Shown here: piece after piece, positions 1-9,866 of the stretch | How the letters are laid out: each line of letters begins with the position of its first letter | Position numbering within the stretch: the first letter of the stretch is position 1 | Origin: DASXUG01 sp036504995 | GTDB taxonomy: Bacteria > Pseudomonadota > Gammaproteobacteria > Burkholderiales > Methylophilaceae | Length of the DNA stretch: 64,000 bases | Assembly: GCA_036504995.1 (NCBI GenBank) | Contig: DASXUG010000009.1 | Coordinates: 1-64,000, forward strand | Reading direction: 5' to 3' | Position numbers and translations under genes: made by a program | The notes under the pieces: generated by a model | The model's input: only the letters and a program-made list of their open reading frames with translations | Databases searched by the model: none | What the model was told of the DNA's origin: nothing

Positions 1-160
1 CTGCATGATGATAGCTTCAAAAGATTCAGGAGTAGCATCGAGTAAGACTTTAATTACCTTCTCGATGACTCCGCTTATGTGCAGCCGCTAACAGACTCTC
101 AATATCACGAGATAGTATAAAAATGCTGATAAGATATTGAATTAACAGAAAGACAAATTC
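1..160. other. Left window edge, no confident gene
   Basis: I see no confident gene here. On the minus strand an open frame runs from about position 94 off the left edge (it reads like LHISGVIEKVIKVLLDATPE), and a second minus frame ends in a stop near 46. Neither has a start codon with a ribosome binding site inside the window. It could be the end of a gene lying to the left or noncoding sequence before the ATPase gene. Confidence 0.25.
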
Positions 161-2506
161 ATGAAAGAAACTCCTGAAATTCCATCTTTAAAAGACCCTG
201 TTTGCGGCATGACTGTTACAGATAGTTCACCAAATAAAATAAGTTATCAAGGCCATCAAATTTACTTTTGTAGCGCGAATTGCAAAGATAAATTCTCAGC
301 CAACCCGGCTAAATATCCAATTTCTACTCAAGTTCCAGTTGTGGAGTTGCACCACTCACCGAAAAAACACACTTCGCCTGTTACTCCACCAAGTTCTTCC
401 GCAACCGGCATTATTTACACCTGCCCTATGCATCCTGAGGTCAGGCAAGATCATGAGGGCGTCTGCCCAAAATGTGGGATGACGCTAGAGCCAGAAATAC
501 CTAGTCTTGATGAGAGCGAGAGTCCTGAACTAAAAGACTTTCGACGACGTTTTGTCTGGACGTTACCGCTGACTATCATCGTTACGATTCTGGCGATGGT
601 AGGCCATCGTCTTCAATGGTTTGAAATGGCTACGCAAAGCTGGATTGAACTCGTTTTGTCTCTTCCTATCGTCATGTGGGCTGGTTGGCCATTCTTTGTA
701 CGTGGTTTTCAATCTATTGTGAATCGTAGCCCTAACATGTGGACTTTGATAGGGTTGGGTACTTCAGCAGCATTCCTTTACAGTGTTGTCGCCACTGTTA
801 CGCCAAATGTGTTCCCTGCATCGTTTATGGCGATGGGTCGTGTATCAGTATACTTTGAGGCAGCGGCGGTGATTATTTCATTAACGCTGCTTGGTCAAAT
901 GCTAGAACTAAAGGCTCGTTCAAAAACCTCTGCTGCGATTAAATCATTACTTGGCTTATCACCTAAAACAGCCCGTAGAATTAATGCAGATGGTACAGAA
1001 GAAGATGTGCCACTTACGCATGTACATGTAGGTGACATGTTACGCGTACGACCAGGCGAAAAAGTCCCCGTCGATGGTATCGTGACAGAAGGTACAAGCT
1101 CAGTAGATGAATCCATGCTCACGGGTGAGCCAATGCCAGTTGCTAAAAGTGTTGGCAACAAACTAATTGGCGCTACTTTAAACACCAACGGCGCAATGGT
1201 TATGCGCTCAGAAAAAGTAGGCTCACAAACAGTGTTGGCTAGCATTGTACAAATGGTTGTCCAAGCCCAACGCTCTAAAGCACCGATGCAACGAATGGCT
1301 GATCAAGTGGCTGGTTACTTTGTAGTCGCTGTTGTGAGTGTCGCTATCCTCACCTTCTTTGTTTGGGGCTTCTTTGGACCAGAACCTAGTTGGGTGTTTG
1401 GTCTAATCAATGCTGTAGCGGTGCTCATTATTGCTTGTCCTTGCGCTTTAGGCTTGGCAACTCCAATATCTATCATGGTCGCCACTGGTAAAGCTGCAAC
1501 ACAAGGTGTGCTATTCCGCGATGCAACTGCCATTGAGAACTTTCGTAAAGTAGATACTCTGATTATAGATAAAACCGGCACATTGACTGAAGGCAAACCT
1601 CGCTTTAATCAAGCTATAGCTTCATCAAGTTACACCGCGGATGAAGTCTTACGCTTAGCAGCCTGCCTAGATCAAGGCAGTGAACACCCATTGGCTGATG
1701 CAATTGTGAAAGCTGCGCGTGAAAAGGCTTTGGTTATTGATAAGGTTGATAACTTTGAATCAAGTACGGGTATTGGTGTACGAGGTAATTTGAATGGCAA
1801 ACAATTGGCGCTGGGGAACACTGCGTTAATGACTCAGCTTAATATTCAAATAGCATCGTTAGGCGCACAAGCAGAAGAACTACGAGCAAGTGGCGCCAGC
1901 GTCATGTACTTAGCTGTTAATGGCCAAGCAGCAGGGCTTATATCCGTGTCTGATCCGATCAAAAAAAGTACAGCGGAAGCATTAGCCACTTTAAAAGCCT
2001 CTGGGATGCGTGTCATTATGGCAACAGGTGACGGATCAATGACAGCAAAATCTGTTGCAGAAAAACTTGGTATTGAAGAGTTTTATGGTGAGGTTAAACC
2101 AGCTGATAAATTAGCACTGGTAAATAGACTACAACGCGAAGGTCGAGTAGTGGCGATGGCAGGTGATGGAATCAATGATGCACCTGCATTGGCCAAAGCA
2201 GATGTAGGGGTGGCAATGGGCACTGGCACTGATGTAGCAATGAATAGTGCGGCGGTAACACTCGTTAAAGGCGATTTGCGTGGTATTGCCCAAGCGAGAG
2301 CCATATCTGAACAAACCATTGCAAATATGAAGCAAAACTTAGGCTTTGCTTTTGTCTATAACGCGTTAGGTGTTCCGCTAGCTGCTGGAGCACTTTACCC
2401 ATTCACAGGATGGTTACTATCTCCCATGATCGCGGCATTAGCGATGAGTTTAAGTTCAGTGTCTGTGATTACCAATGCACTACGTTTGAGAGGTACTAGT
2501 CATTAA
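161..2506 (+). CDS. copA: Copper/silver-exporting P1B-type ATPase with YHS and HMBD N-terminus
   Basis: An inner-membrane ATPase that exports Cu(I) or Ag(I) from the cytoplasm. The 781-residue protein starts with a YHS domain (about 10-50, Cys15 in DPVCGM, then a YFCSANC motif) and a heavy-metal-binding domain (about 86-112, CPMHPE and CPKCGM). The ATPase core follows, with the metal-site CPC motif at Cys426-Pro-Cys428, phosphorylated Asp470 in DKTGT, the P1B His-Pro at His509, and GDGINDAP from about 668. There is no classical GMxCxxC domain; the YHS plus HMBD arrangement is typical of the SilP/CopA-like group on metal islands. It precedes the Cus genes, 109 bp before the next gene. Whether copper or silver is the main substrate cannot be read from the sequence. 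Confidence 0.93.
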   Translation: MKETPEIPSLKDPVCGMTVTDSSPNKISYQGHQIYFCSANCKDKFSANPAKYPISTQVPVVELHHSPKKHTSPVTPPSSSATGIIYTCPMHPEVRQDHEGVCPKCGMTLEPEIPSLDESESPELKDFRRRFVWTLPLTIIVTILAMVGHRLQWFEMATQSWIELVLSLPIVMWAGWPFFVRGFQSIVNRSPNMWTLIGLGTSAAFLYSVVATVTPNVFPASFMAMGRVSVYFEAAAVIISLTLLGQMLELKARSKTSAAIKSLLGLSPKTARRINADGTEEDVPLTHVHVGDMLRVRPGEKVPVDGIVTEGTSSVDESMLTGEPMPVAKSVGNKLIGATLNTNGAMVMRSEKVGSQTVLASIVQMVVQAQRSKAPMQRMADQVAGYFVVAVVSVAILTFFVWGFFGPEPSWVFGLINAVAVLIIACPCALGLATPISIMVATGKAATQGVLFRDATAIENFRKVDTLIIDKTGTLTEGKPRFNQAIASSSYTADEVLRLAACLDQGSEHPLADAIVKAAREKALVIDKVDNFESSTGIGVRGNLNGKQLALGNTALMTQLNIQIASLGAQAEELRASGASVMYLAVNGQAAGLISVSDPIKKSTAEALATLKASGMRVIMATGDGSMTAKSVAEKLGIEEFYGEVKPADKLALVNRLQREGRVVAMAGDGINDAPALAKADVGVAMGTGTDVAMNSAAVTLVKGDLRGIAQARAISEQTIANMKQNLGFAFVYNALGVPLAAGALYPFTGWLLSPMIAALAMSLSSVSVITNALRLRGTSH

Positions 2507-2615
2507 TAGGTTGGCAAGATAACCTTCAAAAAATACTTTAAAGTGAACTCGCCATTGAGTCAGTTGGTCATAATTGCCATATAATACGTTAAATAAATGC
2601 ATACTCACCCTACAA

Positions 2616-3002
2616 ATGAAATACTGGATTAAATTACTTGTCACGGTAGTACTTGCTGTTAGCATTCCTCTTCAAGGATTTGCTTCGGTCATGATGCCTG
2701 CCTGTAACTCGTCCAGTGGCAATATGTCAATGTCGACACACTCAGCGACTACCATGGCGGCAATGGATCACGCTAAGGCACAAGGTATGCCGTGCGATGA
2801 TGACTGTTGCAAACCTGCCAGTAAGCACAAGTGCTCCGACCAGAAGTGTTTCATGTGTCATTTAAGTATGTTTAGTCTCCCCGACACACATTTGCTGGTC
2901 TTAGCTGACAATACTGCAATGACCTACCAAGATTTGATAAGCGAGTCTTATCAAATTGATTCACCACCGCTGTTCCATCCCCCCAAACCACTGTTCGCCT
3001 AG
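2616..3002 (+). CDS. Secreted Cys/His/Met-rich protein, CzcI-like, in the copper block
   Basis: A 128-residue protein with an N-terminal signal peptide (about 1-24, starting MKYWIKLLVTVV). The mature part is rich in Cys, Met and His, including a DDDCCKP stretch and a CFMCH motif. It ends in a Pro-rich tail (PPLFHPPKPLFA). I chose the ATG at 2616 rather than the in-frame ATG at 2574 because the signal peptide then begins normally. The layout recalls CzcI-type small periplasmic proteins that accompany RND metal pumps, and a second such gene precedes czcC in this window. A metal-binding or regulatory periplasmic role is inferred; no precise function is known to me. Confidence 0.7.
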   Translation: MKYWIKLLVTVVLAVSIPLQGFASVMMPACNSSSGNMSMSTHSATTMAAMDHAKAQGMPCDDDCCKPASKHKCSDQKCFMCHLSMFSLPDTHLLVLADNTAMTYQDLISESYQIDSPPLFHPPKPLFA

Positions 3003-3306
3003 TATTCAGCGATTGTAGCTGATGGATTACTGCGTTTCAGAACATCTGAGACACGGACACTATCAAGCCAACAGTCCTCAATACTTACCAGCTCTTGCTT
3101 AGCAGATCATCGATTGATTTCGCGACAGGCCAATCTCTGTACTGCTAAGCACGTAAATTTTATCAAAAACCTTTCTCAGACAATTGCATAGTGAAACCGA
3201 AATTAGGTCTGCGATAGCAATTTTGAAGAGGTTATTTGATAACAAAACAAATGAATGAGTGGGCTTACCTGCTTTAAATAATCATTTAACTTTAAGGATA
3301 TTTCAA
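3003..3306. other. Intergenic gap before cusF
   Basis: About 304 bases without a supported gene. No strong hairpin, repeat or textbook promoter stands out. It probably carries the promoter of the cusF-cusCBA operon. Confidence 0.4.
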
Positions 3307-3636
3307 ATGAAGAAATCAATTTTTATGGCTGTCATGCTTTCTATGATCAGTTTCACCGCTATCAGCTATGCCGAGGACATGAAAATGGACATGCCTGCTG
3401 CTAAAGCAGATATGGCAAAGCCCATTACAGGTAAAGGTGTAGTGGTTTCCGAGAATAAGTCTGATGGCAGCGTCATATTAAAACATGAAGCGATTCCTGC
3501 CATTGGCTGGGGCGCGATGACCATGCCATTTAAGGTCAAGGACAAGATGCTACTCGATCATGTGCAAAAAGGTGACAAGGTGCAATTTACCTTAGAGCAG
3601 CAAGGTAAAGACTACGTTATCACTAGTATCAAATAA
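3307..3636 (+). CDS. cusF: Periplasmic copper/silver-binding protein CusF
   Basis: A small periplasmic metallochaperone that hands Cu(I)/Ag(I) to the CusB/CusA pump. The 109-residue product has a signal peptide (about 1-22, ending SYA) and a Met-rich linker. The CusF fold follows, with the metal site readable as His60, Trp68, Met71 and Met73. Their spacing (8, 3 and 2) equals that of E. coli CusF His36/Trp44/Met47/Met49. The ATG at 3307 is used because the signal peptide starts there; an upstream ATG at 3259 adds 16 unlikely residues. It sits ahead of cusC, and a second CusF domain is fused to the CusB of this operon. Confidence 0.92.
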   Translation: MKKSIFMAVMLSMISFTAISYAEDMKMDMPAAKADMAKPITGKGVVVSENKSDGSVILKHEAIPAIGWGAMTMPFKVKDKMLLDHVQKGDKVQFTLEQQGKDYVITSIK

Positions 3637-3710
3637 GTAGGGCAACAGGACAGATAAAAGAAATTGTCTGTCCTGTTGAATTGCTAGTTAATTCATTTAA
3701 AGGTGTTCTC

Positions 3711-5009
3711 ATGAACCTCAAAAAAATACTATATTGGTGGATAACGACGGTACTCGTCACTTCATCGGCAATTGCGAGCGAAGCCACAAACACACTCTCC
3801 CTAGAAGACGCGCAACGTCTCGCTGTTGATCGTTCTCGTCAACTGATTGGAGAGGATGCCGCGGTCTATGCTTCACGTGAAATGGCGATTTCTGCCGCCC
3901 AGAATCCCGACCCAGTTTTACGTCTTGGTATTGAAAACCTACCTGTAGATGGCAGCGATAGTTTTAGCATTAGCCGCGACTTTATGACCATGCGACGCAT
4001 CGGTGTCATGCAGGAATTGACCCGTGATGCCAAGCGTCAATTACGCGGTGAGCGCTATGAACGTGAGGCGGATAAGGGGCTGGCACAGAAGTCTGAAACG
4101 CTGGCCAATATTCAGCGTAATACGGCCCTTGCATGGTTGGATCGTTATTATGCGGAAGTCATGGTCAGCCTTATGGCTGAACAGATTAAACAAATGCAAT
4201 TAGAGATCAATGCGTCTGAGAGTGCCTATCGCGCTGGACGAGGCACCCAGACTGATTTATTAGCGATGCGGGCGGAACGTGTTGCGTTGGAGGATCGTGC
4301 AAGTGAATTAAATCTTAAGCTACGTAATGCTAAAACCAGTTTGGCGCGCTGGGTCGGAGATGCAGCTGAAACCCCTTTGGCAGATAAGCCACTAACAGAC
4401 AAAGTACCTTTACAACACCACACGCTTGAAACGCAATTATCCAATCACCCTGAAATCGATGTACTGCAAAAACAGGAAGCTTTGGCCGCTACTGAAGCCA
4501 AACTTGCACAAGCCAACAAGCAGTCAGACTGGAGCGTTGAGGTAGCTTACAGTCAGCGTGGATCCCAATACTCCAATATGGTGTCAGTAGGTGTTTCTAT
4601 TCCTTTGCAGTGGGATCAGAAAAACCGTCAGAACCGTGAAGTAGCCGCCAAACTGGCCATGGCTGATCAAGCGCATGCCGAACGTGAGGAAATGTTGCGG
4701 GAACATGTGGCAGAAGTCGGCGCCATGATTAACGAATGGGAAAGCACCAAAGAGCGTCAAGACCGTGTACAGCACGAGCTATTGCCATTAACCACTGAGC
4801 GTACTGCAGCAGTTATGAGTGCCTATCGTGGTGGGAAAGCGAGCTTAAACGAAGTATTAAGTGCCCGACGTAATGAAACCGAGGTGAAACTACAGGAAGT
4901 CCAATTAGAGAAAGAGGCTGCTCGGTTATGGGCACAACTTACTTTCCTGATTCCCAATACTGGAAAACCTGAGCCTACGAATACTATTTCCAATAAGGAA
5001 GTCCAATGA
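3711..5009 (+). CDS. cusC: Outer membrane channel of the Cu/Ag RND pump (CusC-like)
   Basis: A TolC-family outer membrane factor that should form the exit duct of the CusCBA copper/silver pump. The 432-residue protein starts with a signal peptide (about 1-26). The rest is the typical helical outer-membrane-factor repeat pair with long Ala/Glu/Arg-rich helices (EYEREADKGL-like and VAAKLAMADQ-like stretches). I chose the ATG at 3711, since the longer frame begins at a TTG at 3681 outside the signal peptide. It overlaps cusB by four bases (ATGA), which indicates translational coupling. No lipobox Cys is evident, unlike E. coli CusC. Confidence 0.9.
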   Translation: MNLKKILYWWITTVLVTSSAIASEATNTLSLEDAQRLAVDRSRQLIGEDAAVYASREMAISAAQNPDPVLRLGIENLPVDGSDSFSISRDFMTMRRIGVMQELTRDAKRQLRGERYEREADKGLAQKSETLANIQRNTALAWLDRYYAEVMVSLMAEQIKQMQLEINASESAYRAGRGTQTDLLAMRAERVALEDRASELNLKLRNAKTSLARWVGDAAETPLADKPLTDKVPLQHHTLETQLSNHPEIDVLQKQEALAATEAKLAQANKQSDWSVEVAYSQRGSQYSNMVSVGVSIPLQWDQKNRQNREVAAKLAMADQAHAEREEMLREHVAEVGAMINEWESTKERQDRVQHELLPLTTERTAAVMSAYRGGKASLNEVLSARRNETEVKLQEVQLEKEAARLWAQLTFLIPNTGKPEPTNTISNKEVQ

Positions 5010-6604
5010 ATACTAAAAATTTGGTTATCACAATTGCAGTTGCAAGCCTGATAGGCATCGGTGGTTATGGTACTTATCAACTAGGTGTACACAAAGGGAT
5101 GCAGGCATCAGTTCCAGATGCCGCACAAAGTCAAAGCGCGCCAATGAAGGATAGTGCAGACGAGACTCACGGAAGAAAAGTGCTGTATTGGCATGACCCC
5201 ATGGTACCCACTCAGAAATTTGATAAACCTGGCAAGTCACCTTTTATGGATATGCAGTTGGAGCCTGTCTATGCGGATGGTGACGATGATGGTAGCCAAG
5301 TCACGGTCAATTCACGTATTCAGCAAAATTTAGGAATCCGTACTGCCGAGGTGACTCAGGGTAAGCTAAGCCCGGCTATTGAAGTAGTAGGCAACGTAGC
5401 TTACAACGACCGTGATGTGGCGTTGGTACAGGCCCGTGCTAATGGCTTCATTGAAAAATTGTATGTGCGTGCACCACTTGATCCTGTTAGAAAAGGACAA
5501 GCTCTGGCAGAGGTTTACGTACCCGATTGGGTCGCGGCGCAGGAAGAGTTTCTGACAGTCAAAAAAATGGGCACTTCTGTTTCTGACGACTTGCTGGATG
5601 GTGCCCGTCAGCGTATGCGTCTGGCAGGCATGACCGATGATCAGGTCAAACAGGTGGAATCTGCTGGCAAAATACAGGCTCGGCTGACTATTTATGCACC
5701 TGCTGGCGGCGTTGTATCCGAACTTAGTGCCCGTGAGGGCATGACTGTGATGGCAGGTGCGCCATTATTTCGTATTAACGGCACAGGCTCTGTCTGGGTG
5801 AATGCCGATGTTCCAGAAAACCTGGCGGCACAAGTCCGACCTGGCAATCTGGTAGAGGCGCATACACAAGCATTGCCTAACAGACTGTTAAAAGGGCGGG
5901 TAAGTGCCATCATTCCGCAAGTTGATATAACAACGCGTACATTGCAAGCGCGTATAGAGTTAGCGAATCCTAGTGGCAGGTTGGTTCCTGGCATGTTTGT
6001 TAACGTGAACTTTGCCCCTGCCAAGGCGAATGATGATGTCCTCATGATACCTTCCGAGGCCATTATCCAGACGGGTCAGCGTACAGTGGTAATGATCGCA
6101 CAAGGTGATGGTAAATTCACGCCCGTGGACGTGAAGGCAGGTGTCGAGAATAACGGCATGACCGAAGTATCTGAAGGTTTGCAAATTGGTCAGAAAGTCG
6201 TAATTTCAGGGCAGTTTCTGATTGATTCAGAGGCGAGTCTACGCGGAATCTCGACGCGCACAAGTGATGGTTCAATGCCTGCAGCGGATAAAGCAATGAC
6301 CTCAATGACACATCACGGCAAGGGTAAGGTGGAAGCCATTAGCAAAGATGATATTACCCTGTCGCATGAGCCGATTTCCACACTCAATTGGGGAGCCATG
6401 ACAATGGGATTCAAACTGCCAGTCCATGGGTTACCAAAAAACATTGCCGTTGGCGATACCGTGCTATTCGAGATTCAGCCGACTAAAGACGGTGAATACC
6501 AGATCACGAATATCAAACCAAGCATGGACTCTGCATCGATGAACACCAAAAAACCGATGGCCGATATGTCTAATATGAAAGATATGACAGAGGTGAAGAA
6601 ATGA
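5006..6604 (+). CDS. cusB: CusB-like membrane fusion protein with fused C-terminal CusF domain
   Basis: The periplasmic adaptor that joins CusA to CusC and receives Cu(I)/Ag(I). The 532-residue protein has an N-terminal membrane anchor (about 8-25) and a heavy-metal-binding segment (about 55-90, with YWHDPM and SPFMDM, matching the Met site of E. coli CusB). The HlyD-type barrel-sandwich and beta-barrel domains follow (about 105-410). An extra C-terminal CusF domain (about 435-510) carries His454, Trp462, Met465 and Met467 with exact CusF spacing. A Met-rich tail closes it. It overlaps both cusC and cusA by ATGA. CusB-CusF fusions are known in other bacteria, so this is unusual but not unique. 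Confidence 0.93.
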   Translation: MNTKNLVITIAVASLIGIGGYGTYQLGVHKGMQASVPDAAQSQSAPMKDSADETHGRKVLYWHDPMVPTQKFDKPGKSPFMDMQLEPVYADGDDDGSQVTVNSRIQQNLGIRTAEVTQGKLSPAIEVVGNVAYNDRDVALVQARANGFIEKLYVRAPLDPVRKGQALAEVYVPDWVAAQEEFLTVKKMGTSVSDDLLDGARQRMRLAGMTDDQVKQVESAGKIQARLTIYAPAGGVVSELSAREGMTVMAGAPLFRINGTGSVWVNADVPENLAAQVRPGNLVEAHTQALPNRLLKGRVSAIIPQVDITTRTLQARIELANPSGRLVPGMFVNVNFAPAKANDDVLMIPSEAIIQTGQRTVVMIAQGDGKFTPVDVKAGVENNGMTEVSEGLQIGQKVVISGQFLIDSEASLRGISTRTSDGSMPAADKAMTSMTHHGKGKVEAISKDDITLSHEPISTLNWGAMTMGFKLPVHGLPKNIAVGDTVLFEIQPTKDGEYQITNIKPSMDSASMNTKKPMADMSNMKDMTEVKK

Positions 6605-9600
6605 TTGCCAAACTTATACGATGGTCGATTGGCAACCGCTTTCTGGTACTCCTGGCCACGCTCACGATCACAGGCTGGGGCATCTGGTCATTGGGCAAAA
6701 CCCCACTAGACGCGATCCCTGATCTTTCCGATGTACAGGTCATTATTCGTACTACGTATCCTGGACAGGCACCGCAGATTGTCGAGAATCAGATTACCTA
6801 TCCGCTCACCACGACTATGCTTTCGGTGCCTGGTGCCAAAACAGTACGTGGATTCTCTTCATTCGGAGATTCATTTGTCTATGTGCTGTTTGAGGATGGG
6901 ACAGATCCTTACTGGGCACGTACCCGTGTCTTGGAATACCTGAATCAGGTGCAATCCAGGCTACCAATTCAGGCTAGAGCGTCGTTAGGGCCTGATGCAA
7001 CGGGTGTGGGTTGGGTCTATGAGTATGCCTTGGTTGACCGTACAGGCAAGATGGATCTGTCGCAATTGCGCAGCCTTCAGGACTGGTTTCTTAAGTATGA
7101 ACTCAAAACCGTTCCTAATGTATCAGAAGTTGCTAGCATTGGGGGGATGGTACGTCAGTATCAGATTGTGCTTGATCCCGACAAATTGCGTGCCTATAAC
7201 CTTCCACACACCAAAGTGATTGAGGCGGTACAGCGCGCCAATCAGGAAACTGGCGGCTCAGTGCTTGAGTTGGGTGAGGCTGAGTATATGGTGCGTGCCT
7301 CAGGTTATCTGAAGACGCTGGATGACTTCCGTAAAATTCCATTGACGACCACACCAGGTGGCATATCTGTGCGCCTCGGTGATGTGGCACATATTCAAGT
7401 TGGCCCCGAGATGCGACGCGGGATTGCCGAGTTGAATGGGGAGGGGGAGGTGGCTGGTGGCGTGATTATTATGCGTTCTGGTAAAAATGCCATGGAAACT
7501 ATTGCAGCCGTCAAAGCCAAACTGGCCATTTTAAAGTCTAGCCTACCTGCGGGCGTTGAGCTAGTGACGACCTATGATCGCTCCAGTCTCATCAAACGCG
7601 CTGTCGACAACCTGCAACATAAACTTATTGAAGAGTTCATTGTAGTAGCGATCGTCTGCGGCGTTTTTCTGTTTCATATGCGTTCAGCTTTTGTTGCGAT
7701 TGTGTCACTGCCCATCGGCATTCTGATCGCATTTATTATCATGCGTTATCAGGGAGTAAATGCAAACATCATGTCGCTGGGTGGCATCGCCATTGCCATT
7801 GGGGCGATGGTCGATGCAGCAGTGGTGATGATTGAAAACGCGCATAAGAAACTGGAAGCCTGGCATCATGACCATCCTGGACTGAAGCTAGTTGGTGAAA
7901 CGCGCTGGCAGGTGATTGGTGATGCTGCGGCAGAGGTCGGCCCAGCCTTGTTTTTTTCCTTACTCATTATCACGTTATCCTTTATTCCTGTATTTACTCT
8001 GGAAGCGCAGGAAGGACGATTGTTCTCACCATTAGCGTTTACCAAAACCTACGCGATGGCAGCTGCCGCAGCACTATCCGTGACACTGATTCCAGTGTTA
8101 ATGGGTTATCTGATACGTGGGCACATTCCAGACGAACAGAAGAACCCGTTAAATCGGGTATTGATTGCGGTGTATCGCCCATTACTGGAGGTCGTTTTGC
8201 GCTTTCCTAAAATGACACTGATAGTCGCATTTGTGGTGGCGATTGCAAGCATATGGCCGATCAGCCAGCTAGGTGGTGAGTTTATGCCTCCACTGGATGA
8301 AGGTGATGTACTGTATATGCCATCTGCGCTGCCAGGGATTTCAATTGGCAAAGCCTCTGAGTTATTACAACAGACAGATCGGTTAATTAAAACAGTTCCC
8401 GAAGTACAAAGCGTGTTTGGTAAAGCGGGGCGTGCTGACACAGCGACAGATCCCGCACCGCTGGAAATGTTCGAGACTACTGTCCAGTTTAAACCACGCG
8501 ACCAATGGCGGGCAGGCATGACACCCGACAAACTGGTCGAGGAACTAGATCATATTGTTAAAGTGCCAGGACTGTCGAATATCTGGGTACCGCCAATCCG
8601 TAATCGTATCGATATGCTGGCCACAGGTATTAAAAGTCCCGTGGGCGTCAAAGTGGCTGGCGCTGATCTGGCAGAAATTGATCGTGTAACCGCTGAGATC
8701 GAACAAGCAGTAAAGAAAGTGCCTGGTGTCACTTCTGCATTGGCAGAACGTCTTACGGGCGGGCGTTATATTGATATGAATATCAACCGCGATGCCGCTG
8801 CCCGTTACGGTCTTAATATTGCCGACGTGCAAAGCATTATTTCTGCGGCTATCGGCGGTGATAACATCGGTGAAACCGTCGAAGGTTTACAGCGCTTTCC
8901 TATCAATCTACGTTACCCACGTGAAGTGCGGGACTCGGTAGAAAAGCTACGCAATTTGCCTATTCAGACAGATCGCGGTGCACAAATACGACTGGGAGAT
9001 GTAGCGGAGATTAAGATTGCGGATGGTCCGCCCATGCTGAAAAGCGAGAACTCGCGTTTATCAGGCTGGGTATATATCGACATTCGTGGTCGGGATCTCA
9101 AATCTGCAGTGAATGATATGCAACAAGCCGTTGCTGCTGAGGTCAAAATCCCGTCAGGCTATTCAGTTTCCTGGTCAGGACAGTTTGAGTTTCTGGAGCG
9201 CGCTACAGCAAAACTCAAGATTGTAGTTCCCGCTACGCTACTGATTATATTTGTACTGCTTTATCTGACTTTTACCCGCTTTGATGAGGCCTTCCTGATT
9301 ATGGCAACGCTGCCATTTGCCCTGGCTGGCGGCGCATGGTTGCTATGGTTATTACATTACAACCTGTCGGTAGCAAGTGGTGTCGGCTTTATTGCGCTGT
9401 CAGGTGTTTCGGCAGAGTTTGGCGTCATTATGCTGCTTTACCTCAAAAATGCCTGGAACGACAAACTTGAGCAGGGCAAGGAGCAGGAAGCAGATTTGCT
9501 GGATGCTATTCGTGAAGGAGCTGTGCTGCGTGTGAGACCCAAAGCGATGACGGTGGCTGTGATTATTGCAGGCTTAATCCCCGTTATGATCGCTTCTGGT

Positions 9601-9741
9601 ACTGGCTCGGAAGTCATGCAGCGTATTGCAGCGCCGGTGGTGGGTGGCATGGTGACAGCGCCATTGTTATCTATGTTTGTAGTGCCCGCAGTTTATTTAC
9701 TTATGCGGCGTCCACGTAAAAGCAACAAGGCGAGTGTGTAA
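6601..9741 (+). CDS. cusA: Copper/silver RND efflux pump CusA
   Basis: The inner-membrane, proton-driven RND pump of the heavy-metal-efflux family. It takes Cu(I)/Ag(I) from the periplasm and CusB and drives it into CusC. The 1046 residues equal the family length. The methionine relay of E. coli CusA is conserved at identical numbers: Met573 (in LYMPSALPG), Met623 (LEMFETT) and Met672 (RIDMLATG). The TM4 proton-relay motif AIAIGAMVDAA with Asp405, and Glu412 further on, is the HME4 (monovalent cation) signature. Twelve TM segments and two large periplasmic loops are present. It is the last gene of the ATGA-coupled cusCBA unit. Confidence 0.96.
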   Translation: MIAKLIRWSIGNRFLVLLATLTITGWGIWSLGKTPLDAIPDLSDVQVIIRTTYPGQAPQIVENQITYPLTTTMLSVPGAKTVRGFSSFGDSFVYVLFEDGTDPYWARTRVLEYLNQVQSRLPIQARASLGPDATGVGWVYEYALVDRTGKMDLSQLRSLQDWFLKYELKTVPNVSEVASIGGMVRQYQIVLDPDKLRAYNLPHTKVIEAVQRANQETGGSVLELGEAEYMVRASGYLKTLDDFRKIPLTTTPGGISVRLGDVAHIQVGPEMRRGIAELNGEGEVAGGVIIMRSGKNAMETIAAVKAKLAILKSSLPAGVELVTTYDRSSLIKRAVDNLQHKLIEEFIVVAIVCGVFLFHMRSAFVAIVSLPIGILIAFIIMRYQGVNANIMSLGGIAIAIGAMVDAAVVMIENAHKKLEAWHHDHPGLKLVGETRWQVIGDAAAEVGPALFFSLLIITLSFIPVFTLEAQEGRLFSPLAFTKTYAMAAAAALSVTLIPVLMGYLIRGHIPDEQKNPLNRVLIAVYRPLLEVVLRFPKMTLIVAFVVAIASIWPISQLGGEFMPPLDEGDVLYMPSALPGISIGKASELLQQTDRLIKTVPEVQSVFGKAGRADTATDPAPLEMFETTVQFKPRDQWRAGMTPDKLVEELDHIVKVPGLSNIWVPPIRNRIDMLATGIKSPVGVKVAGADLAEIDRVTAEIEQAVKKVPGVTSALAERLTGGRYIDMNINRDAAARYGLNIADVQSIISAAIGGDNIGETVEGLQRFPINLRYPREVRDSVEKLRNLPIQTDRGAQIRLGDVAEIKIADGPPMLKSENSRLSGWVYIDIRGRDLKSAVNDMQQAVAAEVKIPSGYSVSWSGQFEFLERATAKLKIVVPATLLIIFVLLYLTFTRFDEAFLIMATLPFALAGGAWLLWLLHYNLSVASGVGFIALSGVSAEFGVIMLLYLKNAWNDKLEQGKEQEADLLDAIREGAVLRVRPKAMTVAVIIAGLIPVMIASGTGSEVMQRIAAPVVGGMVTAPLLSMFVVPAVYLLMRRPRKSNKASV

Positions 9742-9866
9742 TTTTTTTTGATTACCTTGCAGGAAGAGGGAGTCTGTTAGATAACTGGCTCATGTTTTGT
9801 GAGCTTGTTTGTGGGCGACTTGCCCAATGTTGTAACTTTTGTTTGTTAACTTGATATGGAGAATTG

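Noticed and set aside
1..94. Minus-strand open frame at the left edge
   Set aside because: No start codon with ribosome binding site inside the window and a stop directly before it; too short to name.
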